Of a stretch of 19,784 bases of DNA, positions 7,484 through 14,301 are shown one piece after another. The number at the start of each line of letters is the position of its first letter. The first letter of the stretch is position 1. The stretch is from Sutterella sp. (lineage in GTDB: Bacteria; Pseudomonadota; Gammaproteobacteria; Burkholderiales; Burkholderiaceae_F). The DNA is taken from positions 1 to 19,784 of the forward strand of contig JAHHRG010000036.1 of NCBI GenBank assembly GCA_020025965.1, written 5' to 3'. A program made the translations under genes and the position numbers. The notes beneath the pieces are model-generated. The model had not been told where the DNA came from. It worked only from the letters and a program-made list of their open reading frames with translations, and did no database searches.

Positions 7484-8827
7484 TTACGCAGCTTTGGCCT
7501 GACGGGGGCTCACGATCGCACCGATGACGAGACCGGCGAGCGCGATGATAGCCCATTCGAGGCCGATCGAGGCGAGCGGCACGGACTTCAGGAAGGGATC
7601 AAGCACCGGAATCGGGAAGCCCGCGTAGTTGAAGGCCTGACCGACGGCGGCGATACCCGTAAAGAGCATCGTCATCGGGTAGACGCGCTTGAAACGGGAG
7701 ATCAGCGGATCAATCAGGGCGAGCACGATGATGACGAGTGCGAGCGGATAGATGCCGACCAAGACCGGAATGGAGAGCTTCAGAATCATCGTCAGACCCG
7801 CGTTCGAGATGATCATGCTCGAGACCGCAAAGAGAACGAGCCAGCCGCGATAACCCATCACCGGGAAGGTGACCTTGAAGTAGTTGGAACAGCAGGACAG
7901 GAGCCCCACGCAGGTGTTCAAACAGGCGATAAAGAAGATCGCGCCGAGGATCGAGAGACCCAAGGGACCGAACTGAGCCGTCGCAACGGAGGTCAGGATC
8001 TGAGCGCCGTTTTCACCGACAAAACCCGCACCGCCCGCTTCGGCACCGATGTGAGCGAGAGCCGAGTAGATGGTGATCAGAAGGAGACCGGCAATAAGAC
8101 CCGCCTTCACAGTTTCGGAAACGACCGTCTTTTCATCCTTGATCCCGAAGGCCTTGATGTTCATGGCAATGATGAGGCCGAAGTTCAAAGCGGCCAGGGT
8201 ATCCATGGTCTGATAGCCTTCGATAAATCCCTTAAAGAGCGGAACCTGATCGTACGGCGCACGTACGGCGGCATAGTCGCCCAAGGGGTTAACCAAGGAA
8301 GCGATAAAGAGAATCGCGATGAGCGTGATGAGCGAGGGCGAGAGGATCTTGCCGAGACGCTGCGTGAGCTTTTCCGGATTCAAGGCAATCAGGAAGGCAA
8401 TCGTGAAAAAGACGACGGAATAGACGGCCTGAGCCACGGTGGCGGCTTCAAAGCCCATCACGGTACCCGTAAAGATCGCATCGCCCGAAAAGAGGGGAGC
8501 CACGGCCATTTCAAAAGAGGTACTCGCCGTACGGGGAATCGCAAGGCAGGGACCGATCGAAAGGTAAATGAGCAGCGTGAAAATGAAGGCGAAAACCGGA
8601 TGAACGCGACCGGCTAGGGTTTCAAGACCTCCAGATCGCGCAACTGCAATCACCCCCAAAATCGGGAAGGCGACGGCCGTAATGGCAAAACCGGACATGG
8701 CGGAAAGGGTGGATTCACCCGCGAGATAACCGAGGAACGGCGGGAAGATCAAATTCCCGGCTCCGAAGAACATGGAAAAGAGTGTGAGCCCGATGAGGCA
8801 GCGCTCTTTAAAGGAAAATGCGTTCAT
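7484..8827 (-). CDS. brnQ: BrnQ, branched-chain amino-acid carrier (LIVCS family)
   Basis: This 447-residue inner-membrane protein (E. coli BrnQ has 439) imports leucine, isoleucine and valine by cation symport. Hydrophobic segments run through the whole length, consistent with about 12 helices. Family-specific motifs are LFSMFFGAGNLIFPP at residues 16-30 and GPCLAIPRTASTSFEMAV near 90-110, both highly characteristic of the LIVCS family. The start at 8827 gives the standard N-terminus; the ribosome binding site is weak. The gene stands alone: it is closed by its own hairpin and diverges from the DsbA-like gene. An inverted repeat at 8918-8944 lies in its upstream region. Confidence 0.95.
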   Translation of the reverse strand: MNAFSFKERCLIGLTLFSMFFGAGNLIFPPFLGYLAGESTLSAMSGFAITAVAFPILGVIAVARSGGLETLAGRVHPVFAFIFTLLIYLSIGPCLAIPRTASTSFEMAVAPLFSGDAIFTGTVMGFEAATVAQAVYSVVFFTIAFLIALNPEKLTQRLGKILSPSLITLIAILFIASLVNPLGDYAAVRAPYDQVPLFKGFIEGYQTMDTLAALNFGLIIAMNIKAFGIKDEKTVVSETVKAGLIAGLLLITIYSALAHIGAEAGGAGFVGENGAQILTSVATAQFGPLGLSILGAIFFIACLNTCVGLLSCCSNYFKVTFPVMGYRGWLVLFAVSSMIISNAGLTMILKLSIPVLVGIYPLALVIIVLALIDPLISRFKRVYPMTMLFTGIAAVGQAFNYAGFPIPVLDPFLKSVPLASIGLEWAIIALAGLVIGAIVSPRQAKAA

Positions 8828-8917
8828 AGATACTGCTCAAATGAGTAATAAGGTAGATTGACGAAAATGACAGGACGCAAAGTTTGATACGTTGCGCCCT
8901 GAAAGACAGAGTAGCAT

Positions 8918-8944
8918 AGCCCGATAGTCAATTACTTTCGGGCT
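8918..8944. repeat. Inverted repeat upstream of brnQ
   Basis: AGCCCGA (8918-8924) and TCGGGCT (8938-8944) form a perfect 7-bp inverted repeat with 13 bases between. The minus strand carries TTGACT within the spacer, a possible -35 box for brnQ, so the repeat could be an operator. The role is inferred. Confidence 0.4.
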
Positions 8945-8980
8945 AATACATTCCCTCTAGGTAGAAGTGATGAGGAAATT

Positions 8981-9017
8981 GTATTTAGCGCAAAGTTTTG
9001 CTAAATACTTTCTTTTT
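8981..9017 (+). terminator. Terminator-like hairpin in the leader of the DsbA-like gene
   Basis: GTATTTAGC (8981-8989) pairs perfectly with GCTAAATAC (9000-9008) and is followed by TTTCTTTTT. The stem is AT-rich but the geometry is that of an intrinsic terminator on the plus strand. No gene ends here, so it could be an attenuator or the end of a short RNA. Confidence 0.45.
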
Positions 9018-9166
9018 GTAGGGGAATTCTGTTTTTGTCCCCGCTGTCGTATGGATGTCGGAGCGTTTCGTCGACTCAAGATACGAATGGAAAGGATTTG
9101 AGACGTTTCGCTTCAAGATGACGGTCTAGAATGGGCAACATCGAATGCTACTAAAAGGATATGCAT

Positions 9167-9826
9167 ATGCTTCGCAGAACTCTCGTCAAACTTACGGCCG
9201 CTCTGATGTTGGCGGGGTCCGTGGGTCTTGCCCAAGCTTATACGGCCGGCGAACATTATTTGGTCCTCGAAGCACCGTATCCGGCTGCAAAAGGTACGCT
9301 CACGAAGATTTGGACGATCAGCTGTCCTTTCTGCTATCAGTATGCAAAGCTGATTGACCCGACGCTTGATCGCGACGTCGAGAAAAAGGCGGGGCTGAAG
9401 CTTGTGCCGCAACTTTTGGAAACGCCGGGCGAGATGAATCGTGCGGCTTCCGAATTTATGACCTATTGCCGACAGCTCGACGAGAAGGCGGGGAGAAATC
9501 TGACGGAGGACGGGTCTCTTTATCGTAAAGCTGAAATGGCTTGGTTTGCCGCCTATCATGATCGGAGCGAACGTTGGAAAGACGCCGATGCTCTCCTGAA
9601 AGTGGCTTACGACGCAACGGGTATTAAGCCCGCCGACTTTGAGGCGGCCAGAAAAACGCCCGAGCTCCAAAAGGAGACCGACAATCAACGTTGGGCCTAT
9701 GAATCAGCGACGCGCTACGGTGTCCCCGCTTATGTCGTCAACGGCCGCTACCTGGTGGTGGCGAACAAATTGAAAGGCTACGACGAGATGGTCAAGTTGA
9801 TCGCGGAATTGGCAAAGACTAAATAA
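9167..9826 (+). CDS. Exported DsbA-family thiol-disulfide oxidoreductase (CPFC)
   Basis: This 219-residue periplasmic protein is of the DsbA/thioredoxin fold and should introduce or reshuffle disulfides in exported proteins. A signal peptide is clear: Arg3-Arg4, hydrophobic core, cleavage likely after AQA at residue 24. The active site is Cys53-Pro-Phe-Cys56 in TISCPFCYQYA, and the cis-proline loop is Gly-Val-Pro187 in YGVPAYVVNGRY. A third cysteine is Cys101. I chose the ATG at 9167 because AAAAGG (9153-9158) is eight bases before it; the ATG at 9161 is only two bases from that site. The CPFC dipeptide differs from the CPHC of classic DsbA and, from memory, recalls DsbL of the arylsulfotransferase system; no assT or dsbI/dsbB gene is in the window. 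A strong terminator follows. Confidence 0.9.
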   Translation: MLRRTLVKLTAALMLAGSVGLAQAYTAGEHYLVLEAPYPAAKGTLTKIWTISCPFCYQYAKLIDPTLDRDVEKKAGLKLVPQLLETPGEMNRAASEFMTYCRQLDEKAGRNLTEDGSLYRKAEMAWFAAYHDRSERWKDADALLKVAYDATGIKPADFEAARKTPELQKETDNQRWAYESATRYGVPAYVVNGRYLVVANKLKGYDEMVKLIAELAKTK

Positions 9827-9852
9827 AAAGTCTCGAATCCGCCCAAAAAAAG

Positions 9853-9888
9853 AAAAGCGGCTGTTCGATGAGGAACGGCCGCTTTTTT
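9853..9888 (+). terminator. Terminator of the DsbA-like gene
   Basis: AAAAGCGGCTGTTC (9853-9866) pairs with GAACGGCCGCTTTT (9873-9886), 14 bp with one G-U pair and a six-base loop, within a run of six T. Confidence 0.9.
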
Positions 9889-9952
9889 GCGGGCAACGTA
9901 CGGTGCCCGGAAGATTTTGTCAGAAAGTTGCTCGCGAAAGCTACAAAAGGAA

Positions 9953-9981
9953 AACCCTCGGTCACGAAGTAACCGAGGGTT
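9953..9981 (-). terminator. Terminator of tRNA-His
   Basis: The perfect 10-bp stem AACCCTCGGT/ACCGAGGGTT (9953-9962 and 9972-9981) is followed on the minus strand by TTTTCCTTTTG. It lies just downstream of the tRNA gene. Confidence 0.85.
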
Positions 9982-9988
9982 GAAATTC

Positions 9989-10065
9989 TGGGGTGGAAAA
10001 TGGGACTCGAACCCACGACAACCGGAATCACAATCCGGGACTCTACCAACTGAGCTATTCCCACC
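9989..10065 (-). tRNA. tRNA-His (anticodon GTG), CCA encoded
   Basis: On the minus strand the 77 bases run from GGTGGGAATAGCTC to TTTTCCACC-CCA. The anticodon loop reads ATTGTGATT, giving GTG for histidine codons. The extra 5' G (G-1), the identity element of tRNA-His, is present and faces the C at position 73. The acceptor stem pairs over seven base pairs with one G-U. The T arm GTGGGTTCGAGTCCCAT is standard. The 3' CCA (9989-9991 on the plus strand as TGG) is genome-encoded. It is a single gene with its own terminator. Confidence 0.97.
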
Positions 10066-10111
10066 GTTCGTTTTGTGTTCTCGGAAATTCAATTGCTCCC
10101 GAGAGATTGAA

Positions 10112-10139
10112 ATTGTACCTGTTATTTCCTTTCGCGCAA
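10112..10139 (-). promoter_or_regulatory. Possible promoter of tRNA-His
   Basis: Minus-strand TTGCGC, a 16-base spacer and TACAAT (10112-10117) lie about 45 bases upstream of the mature tRNA end. The -10 box is good and the -35 box moderate. Confidence 0.4.
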
Positions 10140-10258
10140 GGGTTTGTGATGAAAAATACCGTAAATGCGGTATGAAAGCGCAAAAAACGGACTTCGGCGA
10201 CTTGAAAAAAACGTCAATCGACGAAAGAGCGACGGCGTATATGGTTAATGACGGCTCT

Positions 10259-10286
10259 TTGAGAGTCGACGGTCAAAGAATAGTAA
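10259..10286 (+). promoter_or_regulatory. Possible promoter of the RlmN-like gene
   Basis: TTGAGA (10259-10264), 16 bases, then TAGTAA (10281-10286), with TAAAAT overlapping at 10284. It lies 35 bases before the start codon. The match is moderate. Confidence 0.35.
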
Positions 10287-10321
10287 AATGATCGTTTTTT
10301 CCCTAAACGGATTCATTCACT

Positions 10322-11386
10322 ATGGCCCGCGGTCCTCATCTTCACGAAATTACAGCCCGACTTCAAGAGATGGGCGGCAAGCCCGCGCATTTGCGTCGCA
10401 TTTACCGTTCCTGGATGGGATTGGCGGATTGGACGCCCGGGCGTAAGGATCGTTTTCCGAAGGCAATTGCCGAGAATCTTGACCAAATCCGTCGCGACCT
10501 TGAAGCCATTTCCCGCGTAGAACCCGTGGAAAGTGCCGAAGCCGAATCGATGAAACTGATCGTGGGCTTTGCGGACGGGGAATGTGTCGAATCCGTGCTC
10601 CTCCCGCGTAAGGGGCTTTGCGTGTCGACTCAGGTGGGGTGTGCCGTCGGCTGCGTTTTCTGCATGACGGGTCGAGGCGGACTCATTCGTCAGCTCTCGA
10701 GTGCCGAAATCGTCGCGCAGGTTCGCGAAGGTCTTCGTATTCGTCCCGACACGAAGAAGGTTGTTCTCATGGGCATGGGCGAACCGAGCCACAATCTCGA
10801 TGCCGTGGTTGAGGCCGTTGACTTTATGGGAAATGTGCTGGGCCTTGCACACAAAGATATTGTGGTCTCGACCGTAGGCGACCGACATCTCTTTGCAAAG
10901 CTCCCGACCATGTCGGTCAAACCCGCTTTGGCCCTCTCTTTGCATACGACCGACAACGCCAAACGCCGCGAACTCCTGCCTCGCTCGCCTGCAATCCCGG
11001 TGGAAGAATTGCTGGCGACCGTTCTCGACTATGCCGAAGCGACGAAGTATCCGCTTCAGATTGAATGGACTCTGATGGCGGGAGTTAACGACAGCGAAGC
11101 CGAAGTGGAACGTCTCGCGGACTTGATCGAAGGACGTCTCGCGATGGTGAACTTCATCGCCGTTAATCCGATTCCGGGCGAACCGTTTCGCCGACCGGAA
11201 GAAGCGCATATGCAGGATCTCATTACGATTCTTCGCCGACGCGGGATCGTGGCAACGATCCGTAACAGTGCCGCGCAGGACGTTGAAGGCGGCTGCGGTC
11301 AGCTTCGTGCCCGTGTGCTCGGGATCGTGCCCGCTGAAGTGGCGGCCGAAGCCGGCGAGGAAGCCGACCGACTCGCAAAAGCCTAA
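10322..11386 (+). CDS. RlmN/Cfr-type radical SAM RNA methyltransferase
   Basis: This 354-residue protein belongs to the radical SAM family that methylates adenine C2 or C8 in RNA. The iron-sulfur motif is Cys107-X3-Cys111-X2-Cys114 in VGCAVGCVFC. The two cysteines needed for the RlmN mechanism are kept: Cys325 in GGCGQLRA and Cys100, exactly seven residues before the first cluster cysteine as in E. coli RlmN. The SAM-binding block VLMGMGEP follows at 148-155. It is shorter than RlmN (384 in E. coli), with a reduced N-terminal domain. SHNLDAV and RNSAAQDVEGGC differ from the usual LLNLDNV and RSSRGDDI.AAC, so it is probably a paralogous subfamily whose RNA target is unknown to me, not necessarily 23S A2503. 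The ribosome binding site is weak. A hairpin follows. Confidence 0.88.
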   Translation: MARGPHLHEITARLQEMGGKPAHLRRIYRSWMGLADWTPGRKDRFPKAIAENLDQIRRDLEAISRVEPVESAEAESMKLIVGFADGECVESVLLPRKGLCVSTQVGCAVGCVFCMTGRGGLIRQLSSAEIVAQVREGLRIRPDTKKVVLMGMGEPSHNLDAVVEAVDFMGNVLGLAHKDIVVSTVGDRHLFAKLPTMSVKPALALSLHTTDNAKRRELLPRSPAIPVEELLATVLDYAEATKYPLQIEWTLMAGVNDSEAEVERLADLIEGRLAMVNFIAVNPIPGEPFRRPEEAHMQDLITILRRRGIVATIRNSAAQDVEGGCGQLRARVLGIVPAEVAAEAGEEADRLAKA

Positions 11387-11410
11387 AAGTGTGCCTGACG
11401 GACACAAACG

Positions 11411-11450
11411 AAAAAAAGCGACCGATTTCATCAAGAAATTCGGTCGCTTT
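11411..11450. terminator. Bidirectional terminator after the RlmN-like gene
   Basis: AAAGCGACCGA (11415-11425) pairs with TCGGTCGCTTT (11440-11450), extended by TTT/AAA with a bulge. Seven A on the left give a T-run on the minus strand, so it serves both this gene and the convergent one at 11474. Confidence 0.8.
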
Positions 11451-11473
11451 GTTGTATGGGAGCTCGCTAAAGA

Positions 11474-11833
11474 TTAGGCCTTCTTGGCTTTCTTACCCTT
11501 GGCGGCTTTCTTTTCACACAGGCAGGCTTCGGCAGGCTTTTCTTCGGCCGCTTCGGCACAGCAGGTCTTGCCTTCGTCTTCCTCGCAGACGCACTTGCAA
11601 CCCTCGAAGTCGCGAGCCTCGTCTTCATCGTCCTCTTCGTCTTCAACGGCGTCTTCGTCGCCGATGGCGTCGATCACACGGCCGAGGCGTTCGAGGTCTT
11701 CAAGCGCACACTGCGTAGCCACCATCTTGAGGTAAGCCTTGGGGCTCAGACCGTAGATGCAGGCGGCGGCGCGAATGAGGGTGTAGGCCTCTTCGGGAAG
11801 GGAAACTTTGACTTTGATCTTTTCGTTGGACAT
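11474..11833 (-). CDS. Small protein: ribbon-helix-helix-like N-terminus, acidic linker, Cys-rich/Lys-rich tail
   Basis: I do not recognise this 119-residue protein as a named family. Residues 5-45 look like a ribbon-helix-helix unit: a strand with alternating residues (KIKVKVSLPEEAY), a helix (YTLIRAAACIYG), a turn (GLSPK) and a second helix (AYLKMVATQCALED). RHH proteins bind DNA as dimers through the strand. Residues 59-77 are almost all Asp/Glu. The tail has Cys79, 81, 83, 91, 92, 104 and 106, in CKCVC, CC and CLC groups, and ends in a Lys/Ala-rich stretch (KKAAKGKKAKKA). Such grouped cysteines suggest metal binding or redox sensing; this is inference. AGGAGA is well placed before the ATG, and TACAAT at 11871-11876 could be the -10 box. 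No target gene is evident. Confidence 0.75.
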   Translation of the reverse strand: MSNEKIKVKVSLPEEAYTLIRAAACIYGLSPKAYLKMVATQCALEDLERLGRVIDAIGDEDAVEDEEDDEDEARDFEGCKCVCEEDEGKTCCAEAAEEKPAEACLCEKKAAKGKKAKKA

Positions 11834-11870
11834 CGTTGTTTTCTCCTAAAGAAGGAATGTCTTTACCAAT

Positions 11871-11876
11871 ATTGTA
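11871..11876 (-). promoter_or_regulatory. Possible -10 box of the RHH-like gene
   Basis: Minus-strand TACAAT lies about 40 bases before the start codon. No convincing -35 hexamer stands at the right distance, so activation by another factor is possible. Confidence 0.35.
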
Positions 11877-11968
11877 GGCGACTGGGGGTGAGCTAGTGTG
11901 GTTCGGGCACGCGCAATCGTATCGAAAAATGACCTTTCAACAAACAAACGATTGTTCAGTGCCGCACG

Positions 11969-12673
11969 TTAGCTTCTTATCGCGTCGGCATCGTCAATCC
12001 AACGGAGGATTTTCGCCGAGCCTTTGAGTCGGAAGCCGAAGGTCTGCGTACCCGCACCGAAAACATCCATGCGGACGTGCAGTTCGCGGCCTTGGCGAAT
12101 GGCTTTCAAGAGGGTCTTGTCGCGAATGACGGCGGCGTGACCGTTCCAAATCGTTTTGAGCGGATAGCTGCGGATTTTTTCATCATCTACCTGAATCAGA
12201 AGACGATCGGAAAAGCCTGTGGCGGCGGCCGGGCGCACGTCAATGACGATCTGCGCAGGGGCTTCCCCTTCCTTCATGATGAGAAGTGTGGGTTCGACGC
12301 GTTCGAAGAAGAAGGGGAAGGCGTCGTCGGATTCAATCATTGCAACACGGCCGACAGTGCCGTCGGGTTGCTGCATTTCCTTCGTGGTCCAGCCTGCAAC
12401 GGCGGGGCCGTTCGATTCGTTACGGTCAAAGTCGGGGCTCTTGGAGTCGTCGGGACGGTTAGGGTGAGCCGGTCGAACACTCTCGTTCTTTTGGTAATCG
12501 TCAAGCTTCACGGATCCCAGACAATCGTAGAGACACATCACAAATTTGCTGTCATCCTGCAAGCCTTTACAGCGAAGGCAGCTTTCGGGGATCGCTTCGA
12601 TGGCTGCCGCAGGAAAAGCGGCCGTAAGAAGACCGGCGGCGAGGAGGCCGGCAAAAATAGTGCGCATGGACAT
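11969..12673 (-). CDS. Exported protein of unknown function with an N-terminal four-cysteine motif
   Basis: This is a 234-residue protein with a signal peptide (MSMRTIFAGLLAAGLLTAAF, likely cut after PAAA at 24). The mature N-terminus has C32-X2-C35-X11-C47-X3-C51, two pairs that could form disulfides or hold a metal. A polar, Asp/Pro/Asn-rich linker follows (about 55-95), then a domain of alternating strands from about 100 to the end (LLIMKEGEAPAQIVIDVRP, LLIQVDDEKIRSYPL, ELHVRMDVFGAGTQTFGFRL). That part loosely recalls small beta-sandwich periplasmic proteins, but I cannot name the family. I chose the ATG at 12673 because the signal peptide starts there and AGG lies seven bases before it; the ATG at 12712 would overlap a TAGAAT -10-like box. 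It is a separate unit from pyrD, whose terminator lies between. Confidence 0.7.
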   Translation of the reverse strand: MSMRTIFAGLLAAGLLTAAFPAAAIEAIPESCLRCKGLQDDSKFVMCLYDCLGSVKLDDYQKNESVRPAHPNRPDDSKSPDFDRNESNGPAVAGWTTKEMQQPDGTVGRVAMIESDDAFPFFFERVEPTLLIMKEGEAPAQIVIDVRPAAATGFSDRLLIQVDDEKIRSYPLKTIWNGHAAVIRDKTLLKAIRQGRELHVRMDVFGAGTQTFGFRLKGSAKILRWIDDADAIRS

Positions 12674-12807
12674 GAAAGGCCTGTCGATAAAAAACGAGTG
12701 ATATTTCATCATTCTAAACAGAGACGAGTTCGTATGTTTGTCAGTGTGTGTCTTCTGGGGACCGAAGGCTGGGGGAGAAAGTCGATGCGTCAGCTTGAGA
12801 CGAAAAA

Positions 12808-12837
12808 AATGCCGCAGGTTGGATAACCTGCGGCATT
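12808..12837 (-). terminator. Terminator of pyrD
   Basis: A perfect 13-bp stem AATGCCGCAGGTT/AACCTGCGGCATT with loop GGAT (12808-12837) is followed on the minus strand by a run of T. Confidence 0.92.
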
Positions 12838-12858
12838 GGTGATCGTCGGGGGAGCGAT

Positions 12859-13917
12859 TTAGCGGCCGTTTTCCTTACGCCAGGCGGCAATCGCGTCGCT
12901 CGCCGTCTGAATGAGTTCCGGACCGTAGTAGATGAAGCCCGTATAGAGCTGAACGAGGCTGGCACCGGCTTCCATCTTGGCAATGGCGTGTTCGGGGGTC
13001 ATCACACCGCCCGAGGCGATGATGGGAAGCGTGCCCTGAAGATGATCCGACAAAAGCTGAACGACAGCCGTGGAGCGTTCAAAGAGGGGGCGACCGGAGA
13101 GACCGCCCGGGTTTTCGCTCTTGGGTTCGCCTTCGACGCCCTTGCGAGAGCTCGTCGTATTGGTGGCTGTAATACCGTCCATGCCGTACTTCACGAAGAC
13201 GTCGGCGGCGCGGCGCGTGGCGTCGTCCGTCAGGTCGGGGCCGATCTTTACGGTAATCGGCACGTAACGGCCGTGTTTGTCAGCCATTTCCTTACGCTTG
13301 TCGGCCATGCCGCGAACGAGTTCGTCCAAGTAATCGCCTTCCTGAAGAACCGTGAGATTCGAGACATTCGGGCAGGAGATGTCGATGGCGAGATAGTCGG
13401 CCGTCGTGTAGCTCTTTTCGATGAGACCCAAATAGTCGGGCAGAGACTTCTCAACGGGGGTAGCCGTCTGCTTGCCGATATTCACACCCACGATACCGCC
13501 GTTGGCACGGAAACCTTTTGCACTACGGGCGATGTTGGCCATACCGGCTTCGACACCGGGGTTATTGAAGCCCATGTAATTGACGACACCTTCCTGCGGA
13601 ATGAGACGCCAGCAGCGCGGACGCGGATTGCCGGGCTGACCGACCGGGGTGAAGGTACCCGTTTCAATGTGACCGAAACCAAGACGGCCCAAACCCGTCA
13701 CGTGACCGCCTGTCTTGTCCATGCCGGCCGCAAGACCGATCGTATTCGGGAAGGTGATGCCCATCACCTTGACAGGGTCGCTCTTCGGAAGACCTGCCAC
13801 AAGGCGCGTAAGACGAGCGGCAGAGGCCCAGTCGATGTTGCTCATAATGAGACCGTGAGCCGTTTCGGGATCCATTTGGAAGAGGATACTGCGGGCAAGT
13901 TTATAGAGCATGGACAT
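12859..13917 (-). CDS. pyrD: Dihydroorotate dehydrogenase, class-2-like with a cysteine at the catalytic position
   Basis: This 352-residue flavoprotein oxidises dihydroorotate to orotate in pyrimidine synthesis. The N-terminus (MLYKLARSILFQMDPETAHGL) is the helical, membrane-associating domain of class 2 enzymes that passes electrons to quinone. The FMN/substrate signatures FPNTIGLAAGMDKTG, GFGHIETGTFTPVGQPGN and VVNYMGFNNPG, and the C-terminal LPIIASGGVMTPEHA and LVQLYTGFIYYGP, are all of the class 2 form. However the active-site loop reads DISCPNVSNL, with Cys182 where class 2 enzymes have Ser (NISSPN); Cys is the base in class 1. The LQ of the following block (TVLQEGDYLDEL) is kept. GGAG lies about ten bases before the ATG. 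Function is secure; the electron acceptor is inferred to be quinone. Confidence 0.95.
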   Translation of the reverse strand: MSMLYKLARSILFQMDPETAHGLIMSNIDWASAARLTRLVAGLPKSDPVKVMGITFPNTIGLAAGMDKTGGHVTGLGRLGFGHIETGTFTPVGQPGNPRPRCWRLIPQEGVVNYMGFNNPGVEAGMANIARSAKGFRANGGIVGVNIGKQTATPVEKSLPDYLGLIEKSYTTADYLAIDISCPNVSNLTVLQEGDYLDELVRGMADKRKEMADKHGRYVPITVKIGPDLTDDATRRAADVFVKYGMDGITATNTTSSRKGVEGEPKSENPGGLSGRPLFERSTAVVQLLSDHLQGTLPIIASGGVMTPEHAIAKMEAGASLVQLYTGFIYYGPELIQTASDAIAAWRKENGR

Positions 13918-14184
13918 GAAAAAGGGACTCCGTTTAAATACTGCTTTGTGTGCGGGATGAATTCGTTTTTGGACTGTTTTCTTCGGGTTGCAACAGGCTT
14001 TTCTGACGAATAAGGTTTTTTCCTCAGCTACGTGGGGAGGAGGGTAGTCACCCCGCTTCTTGGGCTGAAATTGTACTCGAAGTGTGGGACCCCGTCAGTC
14101 TTTACGCTCGGAAAGTCATTGTTCTTGACATAAAGCGTATCTTATGGAATGGCGATAATTGGTTACGATTGCTATTCGCGCTGT

Positions 14185-14215
14185 TTGTCCCTATCGTATT
14201 CTCGGTGCGTATAAT
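14185..14215 (+). promoter_or_regulatory. Likely promoter of the dps-like gene
   Basis: A perfect TATAAT (14210-14215) is preceded by TTGTCC (14185-14190) at a long 19-base spacing. It gives a leader of about 80 bases. The poor -35 box suggests help from an activator. Confidence 0.5.
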
Positions 14216-14288
14216 GGATATCAATCGGCAGGAAACATCCGTTCGCCATGCATTGTCGGATCGGAACCCCATCATCTCGCCTGCCCCT

Positions 14289-14295
14289 AAAGGAG
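14289..14295 (+). promoter_or_regulatory. Ribosome binding site that fixes the dps start
   Basis: AAAGGAG is six bases before the ATG at 14302 and far from the alternative ATG at 14248. Confidence 0.8.
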
Positions 14296-14301
14296 TACAT
14301 C

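Larger units (their letters stand above)
8828..9166. other. Divergent intergenic region, brnQ to DsbA-like gene
   Basis: These 339 bases hold no gene. They contain an inverted repeat AGCCCGA-N13-TCGGGCT (8918-8944) and a 9-bp hairpin with a T-rich tail (8981-9017). TAGAAT at 9127-9132 could be a -10 box for the DsbA-like gene but has no good -35 box at the right distance. Confidence 0.6.
13918..14301. other. Divergent intergenic region, pyrD to dps
   Basis: No gene is visible in these 384 bases. They hold the likely dps promoter (TATAAT at 14210-14215), a TTGACA at 14125-14130 without a matching -10 box, and the dps ribosome binding site. The pyrD promoter on the minus strand could not be placed. 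Confidence 0.6.

Noticed and set aside
7481..8617. Long plus-strand frame opposite brnQ (378 codons)
   Set aside because: It is the mirror of the membrane protein brnQ; the composition (many Asp, Glu, Arg, Gly, His) is typical of reversed hydrophobic coding sequence.
9989..10065. tRNA-His as an attachment site of an integrated element
   Set aside because: No integrase, no repeated tRNA end and no compositional break on either side.
10313..11434. Minus-strand frame opposite the RlmN-like gene (373 codons)
   Set aside because: The plus strand carries conserved radical SAM motifs; the minus frame has none and even spans the terminator.
12988..14013. Plus-strand frame opposite pyrD (341 codons)
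   Set aside because: Shadow of pyrD, which is certain.
14154..14200. Possible OxyR site upstream of dps (two CTAT elements)
   Set aside because: The two CTAT copies are 19 bases apart, not the 22 or 11 expected for OxyR tetramer contacts, and the paired ATAG elements are missing.
14248..14301. Upstream start for dps
   Set aside because: The strong AAAGGAG site serves 14302, and the extra residues do not fit the family.
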